This document shows positions 34,939 to 43,275 of a stretch of 64,000 nt of DNA, in pieces (positions within the stretch are counted from its first letter, which is position 1; each line of letters begins with the position of its first letter). Under the pieces are notes generated by a model. That model saw nothing but the letters and a program-made list of their open reading frames with translations, ran no database searches and was not told where the DNA came from. The translations under genes were made by a program, and so were the position numbers. The stretch spans positions 512,625 through 576,624 of the forward strand of contig JAEPQO010000001.1 in assembly GCA_017640505.1 (NCBI GenBank). The letters are read 5' to 3'. The DNA comes from Rhodospirillales bacterium. GTDB lineage: Bacteria > Pseudomonadota > Alphaproteobacteria > Rhodospirillales > Casp-alpha2.

Positions 34939-35591
34939 GCGGGGCCCCCGTCGGTCAGGCTCTTCGGGTCGATGACGCCAAGGAAGCGCGGCGCCAGGAC
35001 GCGGCTCTTGGGCAAAATCCGGATCGCCGCGTTATAGGCCGCCTGCGGGTCGGAAATGTCGCAGATGACGATCGCCTCGATGGCGGCGGCGTCGCAGGTG
35101 GCGGGCGCAATCACCGGCAGGCCGGCGAATTCGCTCGCGTTAGGCAGCTCGGCGATGACACCGACCAGCTCGATGTCGAAATCGCGCGCGGACAGGGTGA
35201 AAATCTCGGCCAGGTCGCTGGCGCCGAAAAGGGCGACGCGAATCCAGCCCCGTGACTGGCATTCGCCGAAGATGTCCGCGCCGGCGGTGCGGGCATGGCG
35301 GAACAGGTTGAACGACTGCGACAGGAACTCCGCGGTCAGCCGCGATTTCTCGGAAAACCCGTGCGGGGTCAGGTAATACGCATATCTGTTGGCGGGGGCA
35401 TGGCTGATCTTGATCAGGCCCTTCTTCACGCAGCGCTTGAGGTAGGCGTTGGCGAGACCGAGGGCGATGCCGAGGCCGTCGGCCATCGAGCGCTGCGACG
35501 CCTGCGCGTTGTCGTGGACCATGTTGAGCAGGCCGAGCGTGATCTTGGCCTCGTTGTCCATGTCCGACGTGTCGATCTTGGTTTTCGCCAA
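34935..35591 (-). CDS. Winged-helix regulator with C-terminal Rossmann-like domain
   Basis: A 218-residue protein. Residues about 12-75 form a winged-helix DNA-binding domain (QRSMADGLGIALGLANAYLKRCVKKGLIK, whose helix-turn-helix reads SMADGLGIALGLANAYL). Residues about 100-205 look like a small Rossmann or receiver-like fold (RVALFGASDLAEIF, GVIAELPNASEFAGLPVI, AIVICDISDP) that might bind a nucleotide or sugar nucleotide. Start is TTG 35591; an ATG at 35561 would cut the first helix. It is followed by the rfaH-like gene with a 4-bp overlap. Three palindromes surround its promoter, so autoregulation is likely. I do not recognise a named family. Confidence 0.8.
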   Translation of the reverse strand: MAKTKIDTSDMDNEAKITLGLLNMVHDNAQASQRSMADGLGIALGLANAYLKRCVKKGLIKISHAPANRYAYYLTPHGFSEKSRLTAEFLSQSFNLFRHARTAGADIFGECQSRGWIRVALFGASDLAEIFTLSARDFDIELVGVIAELPNASEFAGLPVIAPATCDAAAIEAIVICDISDPQAAYNAAIRILPKSRVLAPRFLGVIDPKSLTDGGPA

Positions 35592-35677
35592 CGTTGAATC
35601 CCGCCGCCAGGTGGCCTGTGCCGCCCGTTTTCCGCCTTGCAGGCCGGTCTGAAAATAGGGCCCGAGTCGACCCCCGT

Positions 35678-35735
35678 GTTCACGAATCGAACAGTACCGC
35701 GTTCAGAGTCTGAACGTCAAGTTCATTTTATGAAC
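35678..35735 (-). promoter_or_regulatory. Promoter with three GTTC-N7-GAAC operators
   Basis: On the minus strand TTGACG (35715-35720) and TACTGT (35691-35696) are spaced by 18 bases and form a plausible -35/-10 pair reading into the regulator gene. Three palindromes of form GTTC-N7-GAAC occupy 35678-35692, 35701-35715 and 35721-35735. The middle one (GTTCAGAGTCTGAAC) fills the -35/-10 spacer, the upstream one (GTTCATTTTATGAAC) abuts the -35, and the third covers the expected start of transcription. Centre spacings of 23 and 20 bases put them on nearly the same helical face. Confidence 0.75.
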
Positions 35736-35792
35736 GCCATTATGAAATTTTATTGATTTACAAAAGGTTGAAGGGCGATTGCCGGGACGCGC

Positions 35793-37220
35793 TCAGGTCC
35801 GCCCGTAGCGGTCTTCATAGCGGACAATATCGTCCTCGCCAAGGTAATTTCCGGTCTGCACCTCGATGACGCGGAGCGGCGCGTCGCCGGGATTTTCGAG
35901 CGAATGGATGGTTCCCGCGGGCAAATAGGTCGATTGGTTCTCGCAGAGGGTCAGGACCTCCTCGCCGCGGGTCACCCGGGCGGTGCCGCTGACGACGACC
36001 CAGTGCTCGGCACGGTGTTGGTGCGACTGCAGCGACAGCCCGGCGCCGGGCTTGACCATCAGGTGCTTGACCTGGAAGCGTTCGCCGAGGTCGAGGCTCT
36101 GGTACCAGCCCCACGGCCGGTGCACGCGGTCGTGGTGAAGGTGCTCGGTGCGGCCGCTGGTCTTGAGCGTCGAGACGACGTCCTTGACCGCGTCGACCTG
36201 ATCGCGCGCCACCGCGAGCACCGCGTCCGGCGTGGCGATCAGCAGCACGTCCTCGATGCCGACGGCGGCCAGCAGCGGCCCGCTGGAGTGCAGATAGGAA
36301 TTCGAAGCACCCTGCGTGATGACGTCGCCCGACGTCACGTTGCCGTCGGCGTCGCGTTCGCCGATATGCCACAGCGCATCCCACGAGCCGAGATCGTTCC
36401 ACCCCATGTCGACCGGGACGATCGCGCCCAGATCGGTATGTTCCATGACGGCGTAGTCGATCGACTGCGACGGGCAGGCGGCGAACGCGTCGGGGTCGGG
36501 GCGAAAGAAATCGATGTCGTTCCTGCCGGCCGCGACCGAGGCCCGGCAGGCCTCCAAGATATCCGGCCGAAGCGCGCCGAGCGCGTCCAGATAGGCCCCG
36601 GCGCGGAACAGAAAAATGCCCGAATTCCAGAAATACCCGCCCTCTGCGAGATAGCGTTCGGCCGTTGCCCGGTCCGGCTTTTCGGCGAAGTGGCTGATTG
36701 TCTCGCATGCCGGCGCATCCGGCAGCGGCGCGCCGGCCTTGATATAGCCGTACCCGGTGGCGGCACGGTCGGGGCGGATGCCGAACGTGACGAAGCGGCC
36801 CTCTGCCGCCGCCGGTACCGCGGCGTCCACGGCGTCCAGGAATGCGTCGGTGTTTTCGATCACATGGTCGGAAGGGGCCAGCAGCATCAGCGTATCCGGA
36901 TCGTCGGCGGCCAGAATAAGCGCGGCCAGCGCCGCCGCCGGCGCGGTGTTGCGGCCGTCCGGTTCGAGCACGATGGCACGCGGCCGATGGCCGATGGCGC
37001 GTGCCTGCTCGGCAACCAGGAAACGGTGCTCGTCATTGCAGACGAAAAGTGCCGCCGAGAAATCGTCGCCGCCGAGCCGGCGCAGCGTATCCTGCAACAT
37101 GCTTTCCTCGCCGTTCAGCTTGAGGAACTGTTTCGGGTACTGCTGACGCGACAACGGCCACAGCCGCTGCCCGGCACCGCCGGAAAGTATCACGGGGACG
37201 ATTTGCGGGTCTCGCGTCAT
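35793..37220 (-). CDS. manC: Mannose-1-phosphate guanylyltransferase / mannose-6-phosphate isomerase
   Basis: A 475-residue type II bifunctional enzyme. VILSGGAGQRLWPLSR (residues 10-25) and YPKQFL start the nucleotidyltransferase domain. FAEKPDRATAERYL is the sugar-phosphate site, and the C-terminal cupin half (RPWGWYQSLDLGERFQVK, LSLQSHQHRAEHW) is the isomerase with its metal-binding histidines. It makes GDP-mannose, precursor of mannose, fucose and related units, in the cytoplasm. I start at ATG 37220; longer frames have no support. It is transcribed away from the UDP-sugar dehydrogenase gene and toward the regulator promoter. Confidence 0.96.
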   Translation of the reverse strand: MTRDPQIVPVILSGGAGQRLWPLSRQQYPKQFLKLNGEESMLQDTLRRLGGDDFSAALFVCNDEHRFLVAEQARAIGHRPRAIVLEPDGRNTAPAAALAALILAADDPDTLMLLAPSDHVIENTDAFLDAVDAAVPAAAEGRFVTFGIRPDRAATGYGYIKAGAPLPDAPACETISHFAEKPDRATAERYLAEGGYFWNSGIFLFRAGAYLDALGALRPDILEACRASVAAGRNDIDFFRPDPDAFAACPSQSIDYAVMEHTDLGAIVPVDMGWNDLGSWDALWHIGERDADGNVTSGDVITQGASNSYLHSSGPLLAAVGIEDVLLIATPDAVLAVARDQVDAVKDVVSTLKTSGRTEHLHHDRVHRPWGWYQSLDLGERFQVKHLMVKPGAGLSLQSHQHRAEHWVVVSGTARVTRGEEVLTLCENQSTYLPAGTIHSLENPGDAPLRVIEVQTGNYLGEDDIVRYEDRYGRT

Positions 37221-37430
37221 CGGTACGGTTCCGTCTCGTTTGCCGGTTCTCCGGCGTGCATGTGCATGTCGAGGTTTTTCCCATGGCCCCGGCGAAAAAC
37301 CAAGTGCTGATAACGAAGTTCCGCGCCGGCGGGAACCGCCAACTAGAAAAATCGTGCATAAACAAATCTCCGGTCTTAGGTTTGGGCGACTATTCGGACG
37401 GCCTGCCGGGCGATCGGGGAAAGAGGGGAC
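37221..37430. promoter_or_regulatory. Divergent intergenic region between manC and the UDP-sugar dehydrogenase
   Basis: This 210-bp region must contain promoters for both directions. I could not pick convincing -35/-10 pairs. One imperfect palindrome, GTTCC-N9-GGAAC, is at 37318-37336; it has the same outer GTTC/GAAC letters as the regulator's operators but with a longer spacer, so it may or may not be a site for the same protein. An AAGAGGGGAC ribosome-binding site precedes the plus-strand ATG. Confidence 0.4.
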
Positions 37431-38708
37431 ATGGTCAAGGGCGCCAACGAGAAGATTGCCGTTATCGGCCTGGGTTATGTCGGGCTGCCGCTGGCGCTGG
37501 CCCTGGCACGCAGCTACCCGGTAACCGGGTTCGATATTTCGACGTCGCGCATCGCCGAATTGCGCGGCGCCGCCGACCGGTCCGGCGAAGTCGATGCCGC
37601 GATGCTGCGCGCCAGCACCATGACGTTCACGGATAAGACGGGCGACATCGAGGACGCCAACGTCTATATCGTTACCGTGCCGACGCCGGTCGATGCGGAA
37701 AACAAACCGGATCTGGGCGCCCTGACCGCGGCGTGCGGGATGATCGGCAGGATCCTCAAACGCGGCGATACCGTTGTCTTCGAAAGCACCGTCTATCCCG
37801 GAATTACCGAGGATTTTTGCGGCCCCACGCTGGAAGCGGCGTCGAACCTCGTCTGCGGTGAAGACTTCTTTCTCGGCTATTCGCCGGAGCGCATCAATCC
37901 GGGCGACAAGAAATACACCGTCGACAAGATTACCAAGGTCGTGTCCGGGCAGACGCCTGGCATCGCCGCGCGCCTTGCCGAAATCTACGGCCATGTGACC
38001 AACGGCAACATCTTCGTCGCCAAGGACATCCGGACGGCCGAGGCCGCCAAGGTGATCGAGAATGCGCAACGCGACATCAACATCGCGTTCGTCAACGAAC
38101 TGGCGATGATCTGCAACAAGGTCGGACTGTCGACGCACGACGTGCTGGCGGCGGCGCAAACCAAATGGAACTTCCTGCCGTTCACGCCCGGGCTCGTCGG
38201 TGGACACTGCATCGGCGTCGATCCCTATTACCTCGCGCATCTGTCACGCAGCCTCGGTCACGAGCCGGAGGTGATCCTCTCCGGCCGCCGCATCAACGAG
38301 GGCATGTCGGGGTTTATCGCCGACCAGATCGACAAGCATCTCGGCCGAAAGCCGTCGCGCGTGCTCGTGCTTGGCCTGACTTTCAAGGAAAACGTGCCGG
38401 ACCTTCGCAACTCCAAGTCCGCCGACCTCGTTCGACAGCTCGCCGAAAAGGGCCATCATGTCGATGTGCACGATCCGTGCGCGGACCCGGAAGAAGCAAA
38501 GACGGAATACGGCCTGGACCTGCATCCGGTGATGAACGACATCCCCCCCGCTGACTGCATCGTCGGCGCCGTGCGCCATGAAGCCTACTGCGATTTCACG
38601 TCCGAGGTGCTCTCTGCCCAGGTCGTGGCGGACGGTCTTATCGCCGACCTGAAGGGGATGTGGCGGCACATCGACATGCCGGACGGCATCCGCCGCTGGA
38701 ACCTTTGA
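37431..38708 (+). CDS. tviB: UDP-N-acetylhexosamine 6-dehydrogenase (TviB/WbpA/WbpO-like)
   Basis: A 425-residue UDP-sugar dehydrogenase performing a two-step NAD-dependent oxidation of C6 to a uronic acid. VIGLGYVGLPLALALA (11-26) binds NAD, VPTPVD and ESTVYPG are conserved, KVIENAQRDINIAFVNEL forms the central helix, and the catalytic Cys260 lies in VGGHCIGVDPYY. The LTFKENVPDLRNSK segment binds UDP-sugar. The sequence has the features of the N-acetyl-amino-sugar branch (TviB, WbpA) rather than UDP-glucose dehydrogenase. It provides a hexosaminuronate for the surface glycan, and overlaps the next gene by 4 bp. Confidence 0.92.
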   Translation: MVKGANEKIAVIGLGYVGLPLALALARSYPVTGFDISTSRIAELRGAADRSGEVDAAMLRASTMTFTDKTGDIEDANVYIVTVPTPVDAENKPDLGALTAACGMIGRILKRGDTVVFESTVYPGITEDFCGPTLEAASNLVCGEDFFLGYSPERINPGDKKYTVDKITKVVSGQTPGIAARLAEIYGHVTNGNIFVAKDIRTAEAAKVIENAQRDINIAFVNELAMICNKVGLSTHDVLAAAQTKWNFLPFTPGLVGGHCIGVDPYYLAHLSRSLGHEPEVILSGRRINEGMSGFIADQIDKHLGRKPSRVLVLGLTFKENVPDLRNSKSADLVRQLAEKGHHVDVHDPCADPEEAKTEYGLDLHPVMNDIPPADCIVGAVRHEAYCDFTSEVLSAQVVADGLIADLKGMWRHIDMPDGIRRWNL

Positions 38709-39382
38709 TCCGGCACGACCACGCGTCTACCGGCGAATGTGCGGCGGCACTGGCCGATGCGCTCGCCGCCGCCGTCACAGATGTCCTTGAATCGAAGTCG
38801 CGTGCCTCGCTGGCACTTTCCGGCGGCCGCTCGCCCGAGACGGTGCTGCCGTTGCTGGCCGCCGCGCCGGTCGACTGGTCGCGGGTCGATGTCACGTTGG
38901 TCGATGACCGCCGCGTGCCGCAAGACGATCGGCAAAGCAATGCGGGGCTGGTCGGGCGGGCTTTTCTGCAACGCGGTGCGGCGGCGGCGACGTTTCATCC
39001 GCTCTGGCATCATGGCCGGGGGCTGGCCGATGCCGTGGCGAACGCGAACGTCGAACTGGCGCCCCTGTTTCCGCTCGATGTCGCTTATCTCGGTATGGGG
39101 CCGGACGGCCATATCGCGTCGCTTTTTCCGGCGGACGATGCGGCGGCGTTCGACGGTGACGGCACACCGGTCATTGCGAGCGAGGCGCCTTCGGCGCCCC
39201 ATGGGCGGATCAGTCTGACGTTCTTAGAACTATCAAGGATTAAGTGTCTGTTTCTTCATGTGACCGGCCCCGCCAAAATCCAAGTTCTGGAACACGCACT
39301 GGCGTGTGCACCGACGCCGTCGTTGCCTGTGTCGCTACTGGTTCACGCCCGGCCTGATATCGAAGCTTACGAATGCCCTTAG
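38705..39382 (+). CDS. pgl: 6-phosphogluconolactonase
   Basis: About 225 residues, hydrolysing 6-phosphogluconolactone in the oxidative pentose phosphate and Entner-Doudoroff routes. LALSGGRSPETVLPLL, VDVTLVDDRRVPQDDRQSN and VAYLGMGPDGHIASLFP are the three family motifs. I choose TTG 38705, giving a TTGA overlap with the preceding stop and a normal family length; a GTG at 38660 would add 15 poorly conserved residues. The 3' end overlaps the convergent heparinase-like gene by 4 bp. Linkage to the dehydrogenase may be incidental. Confidence 0.88.
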   Translation: MIRHDHASTGECAAALADALAAAVTDVLESKSRASLALSGGRSPETVLPLLAAAPVDWSRVDVTLVDDRRVPQDDRQSNAGLVGRAFLQRGAAAATFHPLWHHGRGLADAVANANVELAPLFPLDVAYLGMGPDGHIASLFPADDAAAFDGDGTPVIASEAPSAPHGRISLTFLELSRIKCLFLHVTGPAKIQVLEHALACAPTPSLPVSLLVHARPDIEAYECP

Positions 39383-40881
39383 CTGTCGATCGCAAAGCGC
39401 CACTTCACGGTCGTTGCCGCCGGTTCGTGATTGCCGAGGATAACGATCTGCTGGCTCCGGTGCTGACGGCCATCGAAGAAACTGACGCTCTCCTCAAGGC
39501 GGACCGGATAGCGGGTGGTGAAGCGCCAGCCGCGCCCCCGGGGCGGCTTGACGATGACCTCGCCGCCGCCCGCGACCATCGAGGCGCTGATATCCGGGTA
39601 AAGATGAAAGCGGACGGAAAACGGTTGTGAGCTACCGCCTTTGAGGACGTCTTCGCCGCGCACGTCGCTGCCGCTGGCATCCAGGTAAACGCTGCGCGTG
39701 TGGCGAATGCCGGTTGCCGCCGCGTACCCGTCATGACTCATTTCGATCAGCCTTGCGCCCTCGTGATCCCGGCGTTCGACCTTTGCATCGGAAACCGGGC
39801 CCGCGTCCTTGTCGTTGATGACCAGCGCCGTGTGCGCCGCGGTGGATTCCAGGGCGTCCATCCATTGGCGCCTGGCGCCGTCGTCGGCAAGGCGCGTGCC
39901 GCAGTTGCCGATCAGGCGGACCTTGCCGGCGCTGATCTCGAAACTGGCGGGGGCGTGCCGAACATGACTGCCGGCCGGGGTGCGGCCGCAGTCGGCGATG
40001 AGCGTGGTTTGCCCCGCGCGTAACCGGTGAAACCCGGTATGCGGCGCGCTCGTCATCGCCCTACCCTTGCTGCCGGACGCCTTGATCACGGCGTCGATCA
40101 GGTCAGCCGTGTTTGCCGTTGCACCGCCGACCAAGGCAAAGCCCCCATCCGGGTGCAGCAATGCCTTGATGAACGGCACCATGCGGTCGAGGGCCGAAAT
40201 CAATCCCTTCGGCGGCTCGATGTGATGACCCAGAAGGGCATCGCGGATTTCGGTCAGGACGGCCAGAACGCATAGCGCCTGTGCCGGTGCGCGTTCGATA
40301 TGCCCGCCGTCACTCAGGACCTGCCGGTCGACGTCATCGCCAAGCTCGTTCAATCGGCGTTGCAGCCCCGATTCCAGTTCCGGCAATGCGATCGCCGTAT
40401 TGATGCGCCCCTGGTGGGCCAGCATGCGCCGCCATGGCGGGATGCCGTCCAGGGACGCGCGGTTCAGATGTCTGGCGCCGCGCCATATTTCCGTCGCCCA
40501 GCGCTCTCGCTCCGCCGGATCGATGCCGGGACCGATGATGTCGAACGCCGCCAGCCAGCGGGTCAGACGTTCGCCGAGAACGTCGGCGCGCCAGCCTTGG
40601 GACGCCCAGTGCCGGTTTGCGCTGATCCACGAAGCGATGCCGGGCCACGCATCATCGGCGCGCACCGCCGGACCGAGGTGCCGGAAATCGTCACGCACTG
40701 CCGGTGTTGCCATGTCCGGGGGCGGCGCCAGGCGGTCTGCGGACCAGGCGGCGTCCGCACCCAATCCCCGGATGCCCTGCGGGACACGCACGCTTTGCGG
40801 CGGGCTGGACGGCAACAGCCATTCATAGACACGGGAGCGGAAAACCAGATCGCGCATCCCTGCCGGCATCACGTTAAACAT
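39379..40881 (-). CDS. Heparinase II/III-like family protein
   Basis: A 500-residue protein with the alpha-helical barrel and beta-sandwich layout of heparinase II/III-like proteins: WISANRHWASQGWRADVLGERLTRWLAAF early on, a HPDGGFALVGGATANT segment, and GFHRLRAGQTTLIADCG and YDGYAAATGIRHTRSVYLD in the sandwich. No signal peptide is seen. In many alphaproteobacteria a gene of this family lies next to rsmB, as here, and is often thought to act on cell-surface or envelope polysaccharide; its substrate is not established. It is 69 bp downstream of rsmB on the same strand. Confidence 0.85.
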   Translation of the reverse strand: MFNVMPAGMRDLVFRSRVYEWLLPSSPPQSVRVPQGIRGLGADAAWSADRLAPPPDMATPAVRDDFRHLGPAVRADDAWPGIASWISANRHWASQGWRADVLGERLTRWLAAFDIIGPGIDPAERERWATEIWRGARHLNRASLDGIPPWRRMLAHQGRINTAIALPELESGLQRRLNELGDDVDRQVLSDGGHIERAPAQALCVLAVLTEIRDALLGHHIEPPKGLISALDRMVPFIKALLHPDGGFALVGGATANTADLIDAVIKASGSKGRAMTSAPHTGFHRLRAGQTTLIADCGRTPAGSHVRHAPASFEISAGKVRLIGNCGTRLADDGARRQWMDALESTAAHTALVINDKDAGPVSDAKVERRDHEGARLIEMSHDGYAAATGIRHTRSVYLDASGSDVRGEDVLKGGSSQPFSVRFHLYPDISASMVAGGGEVIVKPPRGRGWRFTTRYPVRLEESVSFFDGRQHRSQQIVILGNHEPAATTVKWRFAIDS

Positions 40882-40950
40882 CGACCTGATCGCTCCCCTC
40901 GTCGCAGGCGGTCAACCTGCGTCGGCATTTTGTCAAATCCATGGCAACCG

Positions 40951-42276
40951 TCATGTGTCTTGCCGGATCAGTCTGGCGGCAAAGAAACCGTCCATGCCGC
41001 CGTCGGCCGCGAAGTGTGACGGCAGCGTCCTGAAATCGCCGGCCGCGGTGACCGCGTCCGCGAACCCGCAGACATCGCCGGTGTCGATGGGCGCACGCCG
41101 AAATGCAGGTGTGCGGGCAAGGAAAGCGTCGATCACATCCGGGCCTTCTTCCGGCTGCAACGAACAGGTGACATACAAAAGCATCCCGCCCGTGGCCGTC
41201 ATATTCGCCGAGGCATCCAGCAACGCGCCCTGAACGGCGCCGAGTTTCTCGACGTCTTCCGGGGATTTCAGATGCTGTACGTCCGGATGGCGCCGCAGCG
41301 TCCCGGTCGACGAACACGGCGCATCAAGAACAACGATGTCGGCCGGTGCGGGCGGCTGCCAGGTGCGGACGTCCGACGCGACGACCTCGGCGCTCAGTCC
41401 GGTCCGCGTCAGATTTTCCTTGAGTCGCACCAGGCGCTTTTCGGAGATGTCGAGCGCGGTGACGTCGGCCCCTGCCGCGGCAAGGTCGAGGGTCTTGCCG
41501 CCGGGTGCCGCGCACAGGTCGTAAACACGCTTGCCGCCAACATCGCCGAGCACGCCGACGGCAAGCCGGGCCGCGGCATCCTGGACCCACCACGCGCCGT
41601 CGTCGAAACCGGCGAGCGCGGCGACGTCGCCGGCGTCGGCAATGCGCACCGTTGCGTCGAACATGCGTTTGCCGCCAAGTGTCTCGGCCCAGGCGTCCGC
41701 GTCCGATTTCACGGTCACGTCGATCGGTGGCGTTTCAAGATGTTGGCGCGCGATGGCGTTGGCCGTCTCGGCACCATAGGCCGTGACCCAGCTGTCCATC
41801 AGCCAGGCGGGCGTGTTCAATCCGGCAACGTCCTGGGCGTCGCGCATCGCCGCGCCCTCGCGCTGAAGCCGGCGCATGACCGCGTTCACCAGCTTCGCAA
41901 ACGGAACCTGGCCGACGGTGCGGCAAAGGTCGACCGTGGTCGATACCGCGGCATGATCGGCCGTCGCTGAAAACAGCAACTGCGCGATGCCGACACGTAA
42001 CACGTCATATACCGGCCGCGCCTTGCGCGGCAGCGGATCGCGAACGCAATGGGCGATCAGCGCGTCGATCTGGCCAAGACGGCGCAGCACCGTTCGCACC
42101 AGAAACGCGGCGAAGGCCTTGCCCGCCGGATCGAGGGCGCCATATGCCCGCCCCGCGCCGAGTGCATCGTCGAGTGCGCGTTTCCGGCGCAGGACATCCT
42201 GCAGAATTTCAAACGCCGCAAGGCGCGGCATCAGCGGGTCGGCGGCGGTGTCGGTCGGTGGGGCGTTGCGTGGCAT
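40951..42276 (-). CDS. rsmB: 16S rRNA (cytosine-967-C5) methyltransferase
   Basis: A 441-residue enzyme from ATG 42276. Residues about 10-150 are the NusB-like RNA-binding domain (RLAAFEILQDVLRRKRALDDALG), and the methyltransferase follows. Motif I VYDLCAAPGGKTLDLAA binds SAM, motif IV VLDAPCSSTGTLRRHPD and motif VI LYVTCSLQPEEG supply the two catalytic cysteines. It methylates C967 of 16S rRNA during 30S assembly. It is transcribed divergently from cysH across an A+T-rich region. Confidence 0.95.
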   Translation of the reverse strand: MPRNAPPTDTAADPLMPRLAAFEILQDVLRRKRALDDALGAGRAYGALDPAGKAFAAFLVRTVLRRLGQIDALIAHCVRDPLPRKARPVYDVLRVGIAQLLFSATADHAAVSTTVDLCRTVGQVPFAKLVNAVMRRLQREGAAMRDAQDVAGLNTPAWLMDSWVTAYGAETANAIARQHLETPPIDVTVKSDADAWAETLGGKRMFDATVRIADAGDVAALAGFDDGAWWVQDAAARLAVGVLGDVGGKRVYDLCAAPGGKTLDLAAAGADVTALDISEKRLVRLKENLTRTGLSAEVVASDVRTWQPPAPADIVVLDAPCSSTGTLRRHPDVQHLKSPEDVEKLGAVQGALLDASANMTATGGMLLYVTCSLQPEEGPDVIDAFLARTPAFRRAPIDTGDVCGFADAVTAAGDFRTLPSHFAADGGMDGFFAARLIRQDT

Positions 42277-42360
42277 CGCCGGTATGTATCCCTTGGGTTC
42301 TGGGTGCCGGAACGTCGAGCGTAGGTACTCCGACATACACGGGGCCGCAAAGCAATTCAA

Positions 42361-42471
42361 ATAACATTAAAAAAATGGATTTACATATATTTCTCCACTT
42401 GATTAAAGTGTTTTTATACGTAATCACATTTTAATTTCGTATTTTAATGAAAACTGAGTGAAAACAAAGGC
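42361..42471 (+). promoter_or_regulatory. A+T-rich leader upstream of cysH
   Basis: This stretch is far richer in A+T than the surrounding GC-rich DNA. It contains TTTACA (42380-42385) and TAAAGT (42404-42409) 18 bases apart as a tentative promoter pair, a short palindrome CACTT-GATTA-AAGTG (42396-42410) followed by five T, and a repeated ATTTTAAT (42428 and 42441). These could be sites for a sulfur regulator, but I recognise no known box. The ribosome-binding site is AAAGG before the ATG at 42472. Confidence 0.45.
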
Positions 42472-43173
42472 ATGACGATGATTACTCTCTCGGCAGATGC
42501 GCTCAATGAAAAGTACCAAAATGCCACCGCATCGGACATCGTCTGTACGGCCATCCGGGACCTGTTTCCGTCGCGGATCGCGCTGGTGTCGTCGTTCGGG
42601 GCCGAATCGGCGGTGCTGCTGCACATGATTGCGCGGGTCGACCGGGCGACGCCGGTCCTGTTTCTCGATACCCTGAAACACTTCGACGAAACCCTCGCGC
42701 ACCGCGACCGGTTGATCAAACGGCTGCGGCTCGAAGATGTGCGCACGGTGCAACCCGCCGCCAGCGAGCTGGTTGCCGGCGATCCGGACGGCATGCTCTG
42801 GTCGCGTGACACGGATGCGTGTTGTGCGCTCCGCAAGACGCGGCCGCTGGACCGGGAAATCATGCGGTTCAATGCGCTCTTCACCGGGCGCAAGCATCAT
42901 CACGGCGGCGGCCGTGACCGGCTCCGTTACTTCGAAGCCGATGGCGCGCGCATCAAGGTCAATCCGCTCGTGCACTGGCATCCGGAGGAAATTCAAGCCT
43001 ACATGGAGCGTCACGCGCTGCCGGCGCACCCGCTCGTGCAGCAGGGTTATCCCAGCATCGGCTGCGCGGTATGCACGTCGCGCGTGTTCGCCGGCGAGGA
43101 TGTCCGTGCCGGCCGCTGGCGCGGCACCGGCAAGGTCGAATGCGGTATCCACAGGACGCCCGACGCCGGCTGA
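42472..43173 (+). CDS. cysH: Assimilatory adenylylsulfate (APS) reductase
   Basis: A 233-residue CysH-family reductase giving sulfite from activated sulfate with thioredoxin or glutaredoxin. SSFGAESAVLLHM is the PP-loop. The Cys117-Cys118 pair (DACCALRK) and Cys198/Cys201 (IGCAVCTS) are the four ligands of the [4Fe-4S] cluster that marks APS reductases, and ECGIH near the C-terminus carries the catalytic Cys224. Enzymes that use PAPS lack the cluster cysteines, so this one should use APS. It leads the sulfate assimilation cluster, 102 bp ahead of cysD. Confidence 0.92.
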   Translation: MTMITLSADALNEKYQNATASDIVCTAIRDLFPSRIALVSSFGAESAVLLHMIARVDRATPVLFLDTLKHFDETLAHRDRLIKRLRLEDVRTVQPAASELVAGDPDGMLWSRDTDACCALRKTRPLDREIMRFNALFTGRKHHHGGGRDRLRYFEADGARIKVNPLVHWHPEEIQAYMERHALPAHPLVQQGYPSIGCAVCTSRVFAGEDVRAGRWRGTGKVECGIHRTPDAG

Positions 43174-43275
43174 ACCCCGCCAACTTCCTGATATTCACGA
43201 ACGCCGCCAACCGTCCTGGGTCAGGATGCGGTTTGCACTTCGTTCAAGTTTCTTTATGAAAGGTCAACTCAGTCG

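Noticed and set aside
37240-37636. Long overlapping frames at the manC/dehydrogenase junction and the 815-residue frame through 38240
   Set aside because: They are read-through of the manC frame into the opposite strand of the dehydrogenase; codon pattern and motifs support only manC from 37220 and the dehydrogenase from 37431.
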